Assembly: GCA_964486455.1 (NCBI GenBank)
Contig: CAZAMP010000015.1
Coordinates: 23,623 to 87,622, forward strand
Direction of reading: 5' to 3'
DNA: 64,000 nt
Source: CAZAMP01 sp964486455
GTDB taxonomy: Bacteria; Eisenbacteria; RBG-16-71-46; CAZAMP01
Below, piece by piece: positions 42,920-52,231 of the stretch. The notes beneath the pieces were generated by a model. The model made no database searches, was not told the origin of the DNA, and saw only the letters and a program-made list of their open reading frames with translations. The translations under genes and the position numbers were made by a program. Within the stretch, counting starts at the first letter, position 1. The number at the start of each line of letters is the position of its first letter.

Positions 42920-44287
42920 CTAAACCGTGCCGGTTGGATCGCCGTGGATGTGGCGATCGATCTGAGGTTCGAATCGATCGAGGAACACCGGATTCTTGTC
43001 GGCGATTCGGAGATAGGCCCTGAGACAGCTCTCGTAGAATCGGCGAAGCCTGTCGCAAACGGAAACGAGCCGACTGAAATCGTCCCCACCGGACAGAAGC
43101 GCCTCATGGTAGCAGCCGCCGCCACAGAGATGACGAAGCCAGCACGGACGGCAGTATTCCTTCAAGCGGACGGACCGACTCCGCACGAAGTCGTTGCGGA
43201 AGTCGTGATCCAGTCCGCGATCGATCGAGCCGATCTTGAAGCGGTCATCACCCACGAAGCGGTGGCACACGTAGAGATCCCCCCGCGAGTCGGAGCCGGC
43301 AAGGCCGATCGTCGCGCCACACGGATAGTCCCGAACCGACCCGTCATGAAAACGACGGACCAGCCCGGACACGTTGGTGAATCCGAAATAGCGGCCGGCG
43401 AGCGCCGCGTCGACGAACCGGCGGGCCAGGCGATCCAGGCCTTCACTGAATTGCTCGTATTCGGCGTCGGTGAAGGCCAGTTCGGGATCTGCTGTCGTGG
43501 CGACACTTGCGGAGACCTCATGGAAGCCCATGCCGAGCAGATGCTCGACCACCCGCTCGACGTCCGCGTTTCCTCGGCTGAGCGTGGCGCGCGCTCCAAC
43601 CCGGTGGCGCCGATCCGAATAGTGATCGAGGAGCTTGGCCACGTCGGGGGCGATCCGATCGTAGCTCCCGCTCACGCCGTCCTTGAAAGGTCGCCGTGCG
43701 TCGTTCACGGCCCGGGGTCCGTCGAGGCTCACCGTGACTTGCATGTCGTACTCACGCAGGAACGCGACGACCTCATCGGTCAGCAGTGTGCCGTTCGTCG
43801 TGATCGTGAAGCCGATCCGCTTTCCCGCGGCGTCGGCCCTCTCCCGACCGTAGCGCGCGATCTCGCGAACGGCGTTGACGTTCAAGAGCGGCTCCCCGCC
43901 GAAGAATGTGACCGTGACGCGTTCGGCATCGCCGGCGGCGTCGATCAGAAAGTCGATCTGCCGCCGACCGTCGGCGGGATCGATGCGGGCCGGAGCCGGA
44001 ACGGGGGTCTCCTCGTCGAAGACATAGCAGTAGCTGCAACCGAGATTGCAGTCGCCGGCAACACTGATCGAGAGCGTTCTTAGGCCGAACCGCCGGCTCT
44101 CGAATTGCTCCGCCGGCGCCTCGACGGATTCCGCGCGACGGGCGAGGTCCGCCTTCGTGATCTCGAAGTCGGAGTCATGGGCAAGATCGGACGGCTCCTC
44201 GCCGAAGATCTCGCCGGTCTCGACCAGATAGACGTATTTCCGGCCGTCTATGTCTACGACCTTTGTGAGTGTATCGTCGTGATTCAT
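42920..44287 (-). CDS. radical SAM/SPASM peptide-maturase-like protein
   Basis: A 455-residue radical SAM enzyme. The SAM cluster motif is Cys80, Cys84 and Cys87 (CNLGCSYC). The C-terminal SPASM region has the full Cys set for two auxiliary clusters (YPCG, YVCH, CRPCWLRHLCGGGCYHE, VSVCD). GGEPLLN and TTNGTLL motifs are typical. The N-terminus (YVYLVETGEIF) resembles that of thioether-peptide maturases such as those of SCIFF-type precursors. Anaerobic sulfatase-maturase relatives also carry such clusters, so the substrate is uncertain. No precursor peptide is clear nearby. ATG at 44287. Confidence 0.85.
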   Translation of the reverse strand: MNHDDTLTKVVDIDGRKYVYLVETGEIFGEEPSDLAHDSDFEITKADLARRAESVEAPAEQFESRRFGLRTLSISVAGDCNLGCSYCYVFDEETPVPAPARIDPADGRRQIDFLIDAAGDAERVTVTFFGGEPLLNVNAVREIARYGRERADAAGKRIGFTITTNGTLLTDEVVAFLREYDMQVTVSLDGPRAVNDARRPFKDGVSGSYDRIAPDVAKLLDHYSDRRHRVGARATLSRGNADVERVVEHLLGMGFHEVSASVATTADPELAFTDAEYEQFSEGLDRLARRFVDAALAGRYFGFTNVSGLVRRFHDGSVRDYPCGATIGLAGSDSRGDLYVCHRFVGDDRFKIGSIDRGLDHDFRNDFVRSRSVRLKEYCRPCWLRHLCGGGCYHEALLSGGDDFSRLVSVCDRLRRFYESCLRAYLRIADKNPVFLDRFEPQIDRHIHGDPTGTV

Positions 44288-44466
44288 ATGTTCCCCGCCG
44301 GCGCTACTACGAGGACAGGCTAGCACAGCCACCGGATCGGGCCTTTGTTTTTCGAAAGCGTGCGCTGGGGAAAATAGAGCGTGCGATGCCCGCGCTTTTG
44401 CACAAGCATATCGGCGGCTATATCATCGGCGCGATCGATCTCTTCAAGACGAAAGGCCTCGCCGTG

Positions 44467-45735
44467 ATGAAACAGTGCGCTCGACTTACGCTCGCGTTAG
44501 CCATGCTCGGCATCCTTCTCCTGGCGCTCGGAGCGTGCGGCAAACGCGCCCCCCGTGTGGAAACCCATACGATCGGCCGCAAAGACCTCGTGGAAAAGGT
44601 CCGCGCCTCCGGACGAATCGGGCCCAAGTATTCCGTCGACGTGAGCGCAACCGTGATGGGGCGCATCCTGGCGCTCTTCGTGCAAGAAGGTGACGCTGTC
44701 GCCGAGGGCGATACGTTGCTCCTCATCGACCCGGCCAGGGCGCGCGGCGGCTACCGGCAGGCGGAGGCCAGCGTACGTGCCGCGGAGGCCCGCCTGGAGC
44801 TGGCAAGATCGAAGCTGGCGAAAACCGAGGACGAGCGCGGCCGGCAGGAAGAGCTATTCGACAAGGGGCTTTCCCCACGCAGCACGCTCATCGCCGCGCG
44901 CACCGCTCACGAGGTTCAGTCCCGCGCCGTTCTTCAGGCGAAGGGCGAGCTGCAGGTGGCGATCGCCGGCCTCGACATCTCCCGACACGATCTTGAACAG
45001 GTCACAATCGTCGCGGATATCAGCGGGATCGTGGTCCGGCTGAACGTGGAAGAGGGCGAGAACGTCGTCCTCGGGACGATGAACGTGCCCGGCACCGTCC
45101 TCATGACAATCGCCGACCTCTCAGTGATGGAGGCGGAGGTGCTCGTGGACGAGACGGACGTCGTCAACATCCGTGTCGGACAGGAGGCGGAGGTCACGGT
45201 TGACGCGTTTCCGGACACGACGTTGGTCGCGAGAGTGACGGAGGTCGGGAACAGCGCGGCCAATCCGGCGCGGCTGGGAAGCCAGCAGTCCACGGACTAC
45301 AAGGTCGTGCTCCTGATCGACGGGCCGATTGAAGGTCTTCGGCCCGGCCTGAGCGCGACCGCCGAGATCAGGATCGACAGCCGCGATGACGTTCTCGCGG
45401 TGCCGATCAAGGCGATGACCTTGCGAAACCCGGCGAAGGAAGCGAAGCGATCGTCGCGCGACAAACGGGCTGAGTCGGATGACACCGAGGGAAGCGAGAT
45501 CGATTCCACCGGATCCGATAACAACCGCGACGTCGACGGCGTCTTCATCGTCGAGGGCCGGCGTGTCCGCTTCCAGGCGGTCGATACGGGGATCACGGGC
45601 GAGAAAGATTTCGAGGTCGTTTCCGGATTGAACGAGGGTGACGTCATCGTCACCGGCCCGTTCGAGATCATCCGCCGCATGCATTCCGGCGAGAAGATTC
45701 GGATCAGAAAAGGACGACGGTCATCCGAGGACTAG
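44467..45735 (+). CDS. membrane-fusion (HlyD/MacA-like) lipoprotein
   Basis: A 422-residue periplasmic adaptor. Lipobox LLLALGAC follows a signal. A biotinyl/lipoyl-like barrel (SVDVSATVMGRILALFVQEGDAVAEGDTLLLIDP), a coiled-coil hairpin (RQAEASVRAAEARLELARSKL) and the second half-barrel (ADISGIVVRLNVEEGENVV) are visible. A charged insertion (PAKEAKRSSRDKRAESDDTEGSEIDST) lies near the C-terminus. It should connect the two FtsX-type permeases to an outer-membrane exit. ATG at 44467; a longer frame upstream lacks a signal peptide. Confidence 0.9.
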   Translation: MKQCARLTLALAMLGILLLALGACGKRAPRVETHTIGRKDLVEKVRASGRIGPKYSVDVSATVMGRILALFVQEGDAVAEGDTLLLIDPARARGGYRQAEASVRAAEARLELARSKLAKTEDERGRQEELFDKGLSPRSTLIAARTAHEVQSRAVLQAKGELQVAIAGLDISRHDLEQVTIVADISGIVVRLNVEEGENVVLGTMNVPGTVLMTIADLSVMEAEVLVDETDVVNIRVGQEAEVTVDAFPDTTLVARVTEVGNSAANPARLGSQQSTDYKVVLLIDGPIEGLRPGLSATAEIRIDSRDDVLAVPIKAMTLRNPAKEAKRSSRDKRAESDDTEGSEIDSTGSDNNRDVDGVFIVEGRRVRFQAVDTGITGEKDFEVVSGLNEGDVIVTGPFEIIRRMHSGEKIRIRKGRRSSED

Positions 45736-45773
45736 TCGGACTCACCGAGGGCGTCCGGATCGCCATCCGCTCC

Positions 45774-46964
45774 TTGTGGGCGAACAAGCTTCGCACCGTT
45801 CTGACGCTGCTCGGCAACATCGTGGGCATGATGAGCGTGATCGCGGTCGTGAGCGTGCTCACCGGTATCGACTCCTACGTCCGGCAGGAGGTTGCGCAGG
45901 AGGGCAGCAACAGGATCGTCCTGCGCCGATACGACCCGTTCACCATGCTCAACGACTTCGAAGGCTTCACGAAGTCGCTTCACAATCCGGCCATCACGCT
46001 ACACGATGTCGACTACCTGCGCGCATACGACCCTACCGGCGCCGCCACCATCGGCTCGCGCGCCTCCACGACGATGGAGATCCGGGCCCGCGGTCGAACG
46101 ATCAAACGTGTCCCCGTCGAGGGCCGATCCGCGTTCTACCCGCTCATCGACGATTTCCCGCTCGCGGCGGGGCGTCACTTCAGTCTGACGGAAGAGGAGC
46201 GAAACAGACCCGTCGCCGTCATCGGACGCGAGATCTCTGAGAAGCTCTTCGCTGGCGGAAACCCCATCGGCCGACCGCTCTCGATCGGAGGTCGACGCCT
46301 GGAGGTGATCGGTCTTCTCGAGGAACGGGCCGGGGCTCTGGAAAGCAATCCCAATCAACGCGTCGTGGTTCCGATCGGGCTCTTCTTCAAAATCTTCGGC
46401 AGCCGTCGGTCCGTGGAGGTCCCCATCAAGGCGGTCTCCGTGAACGACGTCGAACCGCTGCAGGAGGAGGTTCGCCTCGCGATGAGGATCCGGCGAGGGC
46501 TCAAGCCCTCCGATCGCGAGACGTTCGCGGTGACGTCGGCCGAGAACCTGGTGAGTCTCTGGAAGGGAATCAGCCGTCTGCTTTTCCTCGCGTTGACCGG
46601 TATCGTCTCGATCGCGCTCGTGGTGGGTGGGATTGTCGTGATGAACATCATGCTGGTGTCGGTAACCGAACGCACCCGTGAGATCGGCCTGCGGAAGGCG
46701 GTGGGAGCCCAACATCGCCACGTCGTCTGGCAGTTCATGTTTGAAGCGGTCACCCTCTCGGTGGTCGGAGGCGCGTTGGGGATTCTGATCGGTTTCGCCG
46801 TTGCCGTGATCATCGCGGCATTCACACCGCTTCCCTACTCGGTCGAGCTGTGGGCCATCATGGCCGGGCTCATCGTCACGCTCGGGGTCGGACTCGTGTT
46901 CGGGATTTACCCGGCGGTCAAGGCGGCCCGCCTGGATCCAGTGGAGGCTCTGCGTCGTGAGTAG
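45774..46964 (+). CDS. MacB-type FtsX-like permease (first)
   Basis: A 396-residue or longer ABC permease. A membrane helix is near the N-terminus (TVLTLLGNIVGMMSVIAVVSVL), then a periplasmic MacB core domain (residues 45-250) and three C-terminal helices with the FtsX signature (VVMNIMLVSVTERTREIGLRKAVGAQ...GIYPAVKAARLDPVEALRRE). The nearest canonical start is TTG at 45774, but the frame stays open upstream and reads like the family N-terminus (TEGVRIAIRSLWANKLRT). No ATG, GTG or TTG exists upstream of it in frame before the preceding gene, so the true start is unclear. Confidence 0.88.
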   Translation: MWANKLRTVLTLLGNIVGMMSVIAVVSVLTGIDSYVRQEVAQEGSNRIVLRRYDPFTMLNDFEGFTKSLHNPAITLHDVDYLRAYDPTGAATIGSRASTTMEIRARGRTIKRVPVEGRSAFYPLIDDFPLAAGRHFSLTEEERNRPVAVIGREISEKLFAGGNPIGRPLSIGGRRLEVIGLLEERAGALESNPNQRVVVPIGLFFKIFGSRRSVEVPIKAVSVNDVEPLQEEVRLAMRIRRGLKPSDRETFAVTSAENLVSLWKGISRLLFLALTGIVSIALVVGGIVVMNIMLVSVTERTREIGLRKAVGAQHRHVVWQFMFEAVTLSVVGGALGILIGFAVAVIIAAFTPLPYSVELWAIMAGLIVTLGVGLVFGIYPAVKAARLDPVEALRRE

Positions 46965-48219
46965 CCCTGAGGAACGCACCGAACGGATTCTGCGCCCGCA
47001 CTTTCGGGAGAGCCTGACGATGGCCGTTCAGGTAATGCGTACACACAGGCTGCGGTCCGCGCTCGTGATCGTCGGCGTCTGCATCGGGGTGATGACGCTC
47101 ATGGGAATGGTCTCGATCATGCAGGGCGTCGGAAAGCAGATCGAGCGCGACATCAAGTCGTCGGACGAGACGGTCATCACGCTCGCCAAGTTCGATTTTC
47201 TTAGCTCGGGCGATCTCGAGGAGTCGGGCGATCGCCCAGACGTTTCCCCGGACGACGCCGAAGCGCTCTCCCGCTTGTGCCCGGCCGTGGATGTCGCCGA
47301 GTTCTACATCGATGCCAACGAGATGCATGTCCTTCACTATCGAGGGACGAAGACGCGCATGGTTGGGATTGCCGGCTCCGGGCGATACGTCCCCATCGTC
47401 TTCAAGCTCCCTCTCGATCGCGGCCGCTACTTCACCGAGGCCGAGATCACACACGCCCGGAGCGTCATCGTGCTCGGGGCCGGGCCTGCGGACGTGCTCT
47501 TCGCGGACGAGGACCCGATCGGCAAGCGCATCCGCGTTGGCCAGGAGGAGTACGAGGTGGTCGGGACCTTCGCGAAGCGCAAATCGATCTTCGGGGAGAT
47601 GGGCGACGCCTACGCGATGATCCCCTGGTCGACGTATGAGAAGAAGCTCGGCCGGGTTCCGGAGTGGTACTACGTCTACGTGACCGTCCGGGAGGGCTAT
47701 GAACAGGAAGACGTCATGGAGCAGGCGACGGCCGTGATGCGAATGCGCCACAAACTCAAGGCCGACGAGCCGGACGACTTCCATCTGATCGCGTCGGCCC
47801 GCATCGAAGAATTCGTTTCGCGGATCACGGGCAAGATCGCGCTGGTCCTGGTCGTCCTGAGCTCCATCGGCCTCACCGTGGGCGGCATCGGCGTGATGAA
47901 CATCATGCTCATCTCCGTCACCGAGCGTACGAACGAGATCGGGCTCCGGAAGGCCGTGGGGGCCCGTTCAAGCGAGATCCTTCTCCAGGTTCTGATCGAG
48001 TCCGGAGTGTTGACCGGCATCGGCGGCGCGGTCGGTCTCGCCCTGGGTCTTCTCGTCGCATGGCTGATCTCCTCGGCGTTCGGCGTCCCGTTCGCTATCT
48101 CCCTTCCGTACGCCCTCGGGGCCGTCGTGTTTTCCATCGGTGTCGGGATCGTCTTCGGGCTCTACCCGGCTCGCCGGGCCGCCCGGATGGTCCCGATTCA
48201 AGCGCTCCGGCAGGAGTGA
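46957..48219 (+). CDS. MacB-type FtsX-like permease (second)
   Basis: A 420-residue paralogue of the preceding permease with a similar layout: one N-terminal helix (SALVIVGVCIGVMTLMGMVS), a periplasmic MacB core and three C-terminal helices (IMLISVTERTNEIGLRKAVGARSSEI...GLYPARRAARMVPIQALRQE). It starts with GTG inside the end of the first permease gene (8-base overlap). Two permeases and an adaptor would form a MacAB-like exporter with one heterodimer; the ATPase is not in this cluster. Confidence 0.9.
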   Translation: MSSPEERTERILRPHFRESLTMAVQVMRTHRLRSALVIVGVCIGVMTLMGMVSIMQGVGKQIERDIKSSDETVITLAKFDFLSSGDLEESGDRPDVSPDDAEALSRLCPAVDVAEFYIDANEMHVLHYRGTKTRMVGIAGSGRYVPIVFKLPLDRGRYFTEAEITHARSVIVLGAGPADVLFADEDPIGKRIRVGQEEYEVVGTFAKRKSIFGEMGDAYAMIPWSTYEKKLGRVPEWYYVYVTVREGYEQEDVMEQATAVMRMRHKLKADEPDDFHLIASARIEEFVSRITGKIALVLVVLSSIGLTVGGIGVMNIMLISVTERTNEIGLRKAVGARSSEILLQVLIESGVLTGIGGAVGLALGLLVAWLISSAFGVPFAISLPYALGAVVFSIGVGIVFGLYPARRAARMVPIQALRQE

Positions 48220-48368
48220 ACCGCGGAATCGACGCCAGAAGAATTGCCATTCCGCGATGATTGACCCTTATGTCCCACTTCCCTAGAATGGCGGCTGGAC
48301 TTCGGGACCGAACCCGGTCGACACCGCCGTTCGTGATTCAACCTGTACCACCAGAAAGAGGAGCCTTG

Positions 48369-49322
48369 ATGAGCGCGCTGAATGAGGCGGCGAGGACTGC
48401 GCTGACGAAGTGTCTCTCTCTGCAGTCCGACGACTACGTGCTGATCCTGACCGACGAGGGATACAGGGATATCGCGCTCGTCTTTCGCGAAGCGGCGGAG
48501 ATGATCAAAACCGAAACCATGCTGCTCGAGTACACGGCCCGGACTCACGACGGCCAGGAACCGCCAATGGGCGTTTCGGAGATCATGAGGGAAATGGACG
48601 TCGTGCTCGCTGTGACGGCGAAGTCGATCTCGCACACCGATGCCCGCCGGCGGGCCTGCAAGGCCGGCGCGCGTATCGCGACCCTCCCCGGTGTGACGGC
48701 CGACACGCTGGAGCGATGTCTGACCGCGGACGTGGACGCGATCGCCCAGCGCGTGCGCGAGCTCGCGAAGTCGCTCCAGGGGCGGAGCGAGGTTCACATC
48801 ACGTCGGAAGCGGGAACCGATCTACGCTTCTCGATGGAGGGAAGCCGGGTCTTTCAGGATACCGGCATGATCCGCCAGCCGGGCGACTTCGGAAACCTGC
48901 CGGCCGGTAAGGTCTCCGTCGCTCCCGCCGAAGGAAGCGCGCGCGGCGATCTTCTCATCGACGGCTCAATGTTCGGAAGACTGCTGGGCGACGAGCCGAT
49001 CCGGATTCGGATCGAAGGCGGCCGGTGTGTGAGCGTCGAAGGCGGCGCGGGTGCGGCCGACCTGACCACGCTCTTCGAGGAGCACGGCGACGAGGCCCGT
49101 AATCTCGGGGAATTCGGGATCGGAGCGCACGACACCGCTCAGCTCGCAGGCAACATGCTCGAGGACGAGAAGGTGCTCGGGACCGTTCACGTCGCTTTCG
49201 GCAATAACGTGACGCTGGGAGGATCGGTTGACGTTCCCGTGCACGTCATCGGGGTCGCATCCTCACCCAAAGTGACCGTAGACGGTCGCACGCTCATGAC
49301 CGACGGCGCGATCAAGCCCTAG
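48369..49322 (+). CDS. M29-like aminopeptidase (aminopeptidase T family)
   Basis: A 317-residue protein of the M29/COG2309 type. Recognisable elements are the metal-ligand region PAEGSARGDLLIDG, NLGEFGIG, GTVHVAFGNN and the C-terminal VHVIGV. M29 enzymes use Glu, Glu, His, His and Asp. Here the HxD pair reads H-V-I, so one metal ligand is replaced. The protein is thus either a diverged enzyme or a non-catalytic relative. The ATG at 48369 follows AGAGGAG by 6 bases. It has a 149-base gap after the permease genes. Confidence 0.8.
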   Translation: MSALNEAARTALTKCLSLQSDDYVLILTDEGYRDIALVFREAAEMIKTETMLLEYTARTHDGQEPPMGVSEIMREMDVVLAVTAKSISHTDARRRACKAGARIATLPGVTADTLERCLTADVDAIAQRVRELAKSLQGRSEVHITSEAGTDLRFSMEGSRVFQDTGMIRQPGDFGNLPAGKVSVAPAEGSARGDLLIDGSMFGRLLGDEPIRIRIEGGRCVSVEGGAGAADLTTLFEEHGDEARNLGEFGIGAHDTAQLAGNMLEDEKVLGTVHVAFGNNVTLGGSVDVPVHVIGVASSPKVTVDGRTLMTDGAIKP

Positions 49323-49564
49323 GACGGGCGGAGCGGCGGTTCCGACGGTCAGTTTCGATCCACACTTCCAGATGTCAAGCATTAGCGACATGCTGGAGTC
49401 GAGCAATCCCCGGGGAATCGCCTCAGAACCTCAATCCATTGATCTACAATAGCTTAGGGACTTAGGCAGGGATTGTCGCCCCGGGGAGACGTGATCGTGA
49501 TCCGACCCCGACCCGGCGCGTGGGTCACGACCTCCACGAACGCGCGGAGCGTCGTGCGACCGGT

Positions 49565-49596
49565 CGCGGAGCGCCAAAGCGCCCCCCGACTCCGCG
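49565..49596 (-). terminator. hairpin downstream of the tol-pal operon
   Basis: CGCGGAG (49565-49571) pairs with CTCCGCG (49590-49596), with an inner GGCGC/GCGCC stem, 13 bases past the cpoB stop. No T run follows. Confidence 0.4.
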
Positions 49597-49608
49597 CCAG
49601 CGCTAGCG

Positions 49609-50334
49609 CTAGCGCGAACCCTCCAGCCGCGTCCGTGCCAGTGCGGCCTCCTCGCTGCCCGGATGCTGGTCGATCACCGACTCGAGGTAACGACGCGACG
49701 TCGGCGCATCACCCATCTCCGCAAACGTATACCCCAGCTTCAAGAGCGCCGCGGGCACCTTGTCGCCGTCGGGATAGGCATCTATGAGCCTGACGAACGC
49801 CTCCACCGCCTGATTGAAGCGATGCTGCGCATAGTGGGACTCACCGATCCAGTAGATCGCGTTGTCGGCGAGATCGGACGCTGAGTATTGGCGGACGAAC
49901 TCGTCCATCGCGCTGATCGCGAGATCGTAGTGTCCACGGGTGACCTGCAAGTAGGCCGCCTCATAGACACTCCGCGCGTCTTGGGGAGTCGGACCATCGA
50001 CCACGGCCGGCCCCTGTTGCAGGGGGCGCGGCTGTGTGCGACCCAATCCGTCGAGCAGATCGCGGAGCTGGTTCTCCAGCCGCTCGAGACGAGTCTCGAT
50101 GTCCTCGAGCGCGAGCAGTAGTTCCGCGTCGACGTCCGCCCGCTTCGCGGCCTCGCGGGCCCGGTCGGCCTTGATCGCCTCGAGCTCGCGCCGGACCTCT
50201 TCCTGGACCATTTGCTGAGCCCGCATGTCGGCACCGCCCAAGGCGGCACCGGCGCAGCCGAGCGAGAGCATCATTGGACAGCAAAGAGCCGCCATCGTGA
50301 TGATGGCGGCCCATTGTCTAAGATTGGACTTCAC
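49609..50334 (-). CDS. cpoB: CpoB/YbgF-like Tol-Pal coordinator lipoprotein
   Basis: A 241-residue lipoprotein-like protein (lipobox LSLGC) with a coiled coil (MVQEEVRRELEAIKADRAREAAKRADVDAELLLALEDIETRLERLENQLRDLL) and a C-terminal TPR region (YEAAYLQVTRGHYDLAISAMDEFVRQYSASDLADNAIYWIGESHYAQHRFNQAVEAF...). That is the YbgF layout. In E. coli it couples Tol to wall synthesis. GTG start. It is the last gene of the tol-pal operon. Its stop lies in a tandem GCGCTAGC repeat. Confidence 0.9.
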   Translation of the reverse strand: MKSNLRQWAAIITMAALCCPMMLSLGCAGAALGGADMRAQQMVQEEVRRELEAIKADRAREAAKRADVDAELLLALEDIETRLERLENQLRDLLDGLGRTQPRPLQQGPAVVDGPTPQDARSVYEAAYLQVTRGHYDLAISAMDEFVRQYSASDLADNAIYWIGESHYAQHRFNQAVEAFVRLIDAYPDGDKVPAALLKLGYTFAEMGDAPTSRRYLESVIDQHPGSEEAALARTRLEGSR

Positions 50335-50340
50335 CGTCGG

Positions 50341-50844
50341 CTACTCCGGCGCTACGAAATGAGCACGGCGATTCTTTGACCAGGCTTTTTCACTGTGGCG
50401 TGGGTCCAAGGGACGCTCCTCGCCGTAGCTGACCACGCTGATGCGTGTGAGCGCGACTCCGTGCTGGACCATGTACTCCATGGCCGCGCGGGCGCGCTTG
50501 TCACCGAGCGCGAGGTTGTACTCCACCGTGCCGCGTTCGTCACAGTGCCCCTCGATGATCACGCGTACGTCGGCGCGACCTTTCAGCTGGCGAACGTTGT
50601 TGTCCAGTGCGGCCTTCGCGTCGGCCCGAAGGGCATGCTTGTCGAAATCGAAGTGGATGTCGCTCAGAATCAACGGCTCGGGGATCGCCTCCTCGACGAC
50701 CTCTTCCACGACCTCCTCCACCTGTTCCACGACATCTTCCGGCGGGGCCTCAATGATCTCTGGCGGCGGCTCCTTCTTTCCACAACCGAACACGGCCAAC
50801 AACGCAATCATGAGAACCAACGGTGCCACCTTCATGAGCTTCAT
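50341..50844 (-). CDS. pal: peptidoglycan-associated lipoprotein Pal
   Basis: A 167-residue outer-membrane lipoprotein. The signal ends in LLAVFGC, followed by a Glu/Val-rich linker and an OmpA domain with the peptidoglycan contact motif (IHFDFDKHALRADAKAALDNNVRQLKGRADVRVIIEGHCDERGTVEYNLALGDKRARAA). It binds TolB and holds the outer membrane to the wall. It sits between tolB and cpoB. Confidence 0.95.
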   Translation of the reverse strand: MKLMKVAPLVLMIALLAVFGCGKKEPPPEIIEAPPEDVVEQVEEVVEEVVEEAIPEPLILSDIHFDFDKHALRADAKAALDNNVRQLKGRADVRVIIEGHCDERGTVEYNLALGDKRARAAMEYMVQHGVALTRISVVSYGEERPLDPRHSEKAWSKNRRAHFVAPE

Positions 50845-50911
50845 CCGACTACCTCCGGGTTATAGATCTCTACAAAATGCCTGAACATCAATATGGCGAA
50901 TGACACGACAC

Positions 50912-52231
50912 CTACCTCCGTGTGCCCGGAGGAACAGGTGACCATGCCGGTCCATAACAGTCCCCAAGGCCCGATGTCAAGGGGCGCTCTCGTCCGGTTG
51001 CGATATCGATCACATAGAGCCCTCTTTCCCCACCGCGAAGACAGCTATACACAAGGTGTCGGCCGTCCGGAGCCCAGGAAGGATTCTCGCTCTCGCCACG
51101 TCCATAGACGATGGGGCGCAGCCCGTCTCCCCCAGCGCCGATCACGTAGACGTTTAGCATGTAAGTGTCCCGGGAGACGAACGCAATCTGGTCACCGCGC
51201 GGAGACCAGGCCGGCGACGCGTTGTAGGAACCCGAAAACGTCAGCCGCCTGAGCGCTCCTCCACCCGAGTCCATCAAGTAGATCTGGGGAGATCCGGACC
51301 GATCCGAGACGAACCCAATCTGAGCTCCCGTCGGTGACCAGGTCGGGGCGGTGTCGATCCCGCGCGTCCGGGTCAGACGCCGGGGTTCACCGCCACCCTG
51401 CGGAAGGACATAGATATCCGCGTCGCCGTCGTGAGAGAGCGTGAGCGCAACGCGCGAACCATCCGGTGAGTACTCCCCGGCGATGTTGAGCCCTTCCGCC
51501 GTCGAAACCCATCTAGACGTTCCGGCGACCAGGCTCTTTTCTGCCAGCTCCGGGCTCCCTCGCGTGTAGGTCGTATAGAGGAGCTTCGAGCCGTCCGGCG
51601 ACCACGCGGGTGAGAGATTGATCGACCCGTTGGACGTGATGCGCTCGGCGGACGCGCCGTCAGAGTCAATGAGCCAGATCTCTTTGGCGTCACCCTCCAC
51701 ACGAACGAACGTGACGCGCGTGCGCGAGATTCCCACCTGCCCCGTGAGACGATCCACGACGTCATCCGCGAATTGATGGACGAGGTCGCGCGCGCCTGCA
51801 CGTGTGAACGCGTACTCCGTCTGGAAGATCAGACGCTGCCCGGGAAGCTCCTCCACTCGCCCCCGCAGAATCCACGATTCACCGGCGCGCTCGATGGAGC
51901 CTCGCACGAGGGCCCGCGATGACGATTCCGCGGGCTCGCCCGGGTAGAGATACCAACGCGTGATGCGAAAGAGATCGGAATAATCGAGATCTCGATGAAG
52001 GATGTCGTCGAGCTGCCGCAACCAGCGGGGAGCCTCGCCGGGAAGCCCGGGTGTAACGAAGTTCTCCATCTCGATCGGCATGAGCTGAACGTGACCGGTG
52101 GTCACTCCGAGCTCGACCTCCGGATCGCGCCCCTGCGCGATGATGGTATTCGCGATCAGCATCGCACCGACGAAATACGTGACCGTCACCATCCAGCGTG
52201 AGGTTCGCAGTCCAAATCCAATCATGCTCAA
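50912..52231 (-). CDS. tolB: periplasmic translocation protein TolB
   Basis: A 439-residue exported protein with an N-terminal mixed domain (about 40-180) and a six-bladed PD40 beta-propeller (about 190-430) of units like SPAWSPDGSKLLYTTYTRG, PTWSPTGAQIGFVSDRSG and PSWAPDGRHLVYSC. It shuttles between Pal and TolA. It overlaps the tolA-like gene by 4 bases. Confidence 0.95.
   Translation of the reverse strand: MSMIGFGLRTSRWMVTVTYFVGAMLIANTIIAQGRDPEVELGVTTGHVQLMPIEMENFVTPGLPGEAPRWLRQLDDILHRDLDYSDLFRITRWYLYPGEPAESSSRALVRGSIERAGESWILRGRVEELPGQRLIFQTEYAFTRAGARDLVHQFADDVVDRLTGQVGISRTRVTFVRVEGDAKEIWLIDSDGASAERITSNGSINLSPAWSPDGSKLLYTTYTRGSPELAEKSLVAGTSRWVSTAEGLNIAGEYSPDGSRVALTLSHDGDADIYVLPQGGGEPRRLTRTRGIDTAPTWSPTGAQIGFVSDRSGSPQIYLMDSGGGALRRLTFSGSYNASPAWSPRGDQIAFVSRDTYMLNVYVIGAGGDGLRPIVYGRGESENPSWAPDGRHLVYSCLRGGERGLYVIDIATGRERPLTSGLGDCYGPAWSPVPPGTRR

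Noticed and set aside
44320..44409. A 29-codon minus-strand frame before the radical SAM gene, as a RiPP precursor
   Set aside because: It has no ribosome site, only one Cys, and no leader-like pattern. Kept as a weak candidate in the finding, not as a feature.
49601..49616. GCGCTAGC tandem as a binding site
   Set aside because: Two tandem copies overlap the cpoB stop codon. Two units are too few to argue for function.
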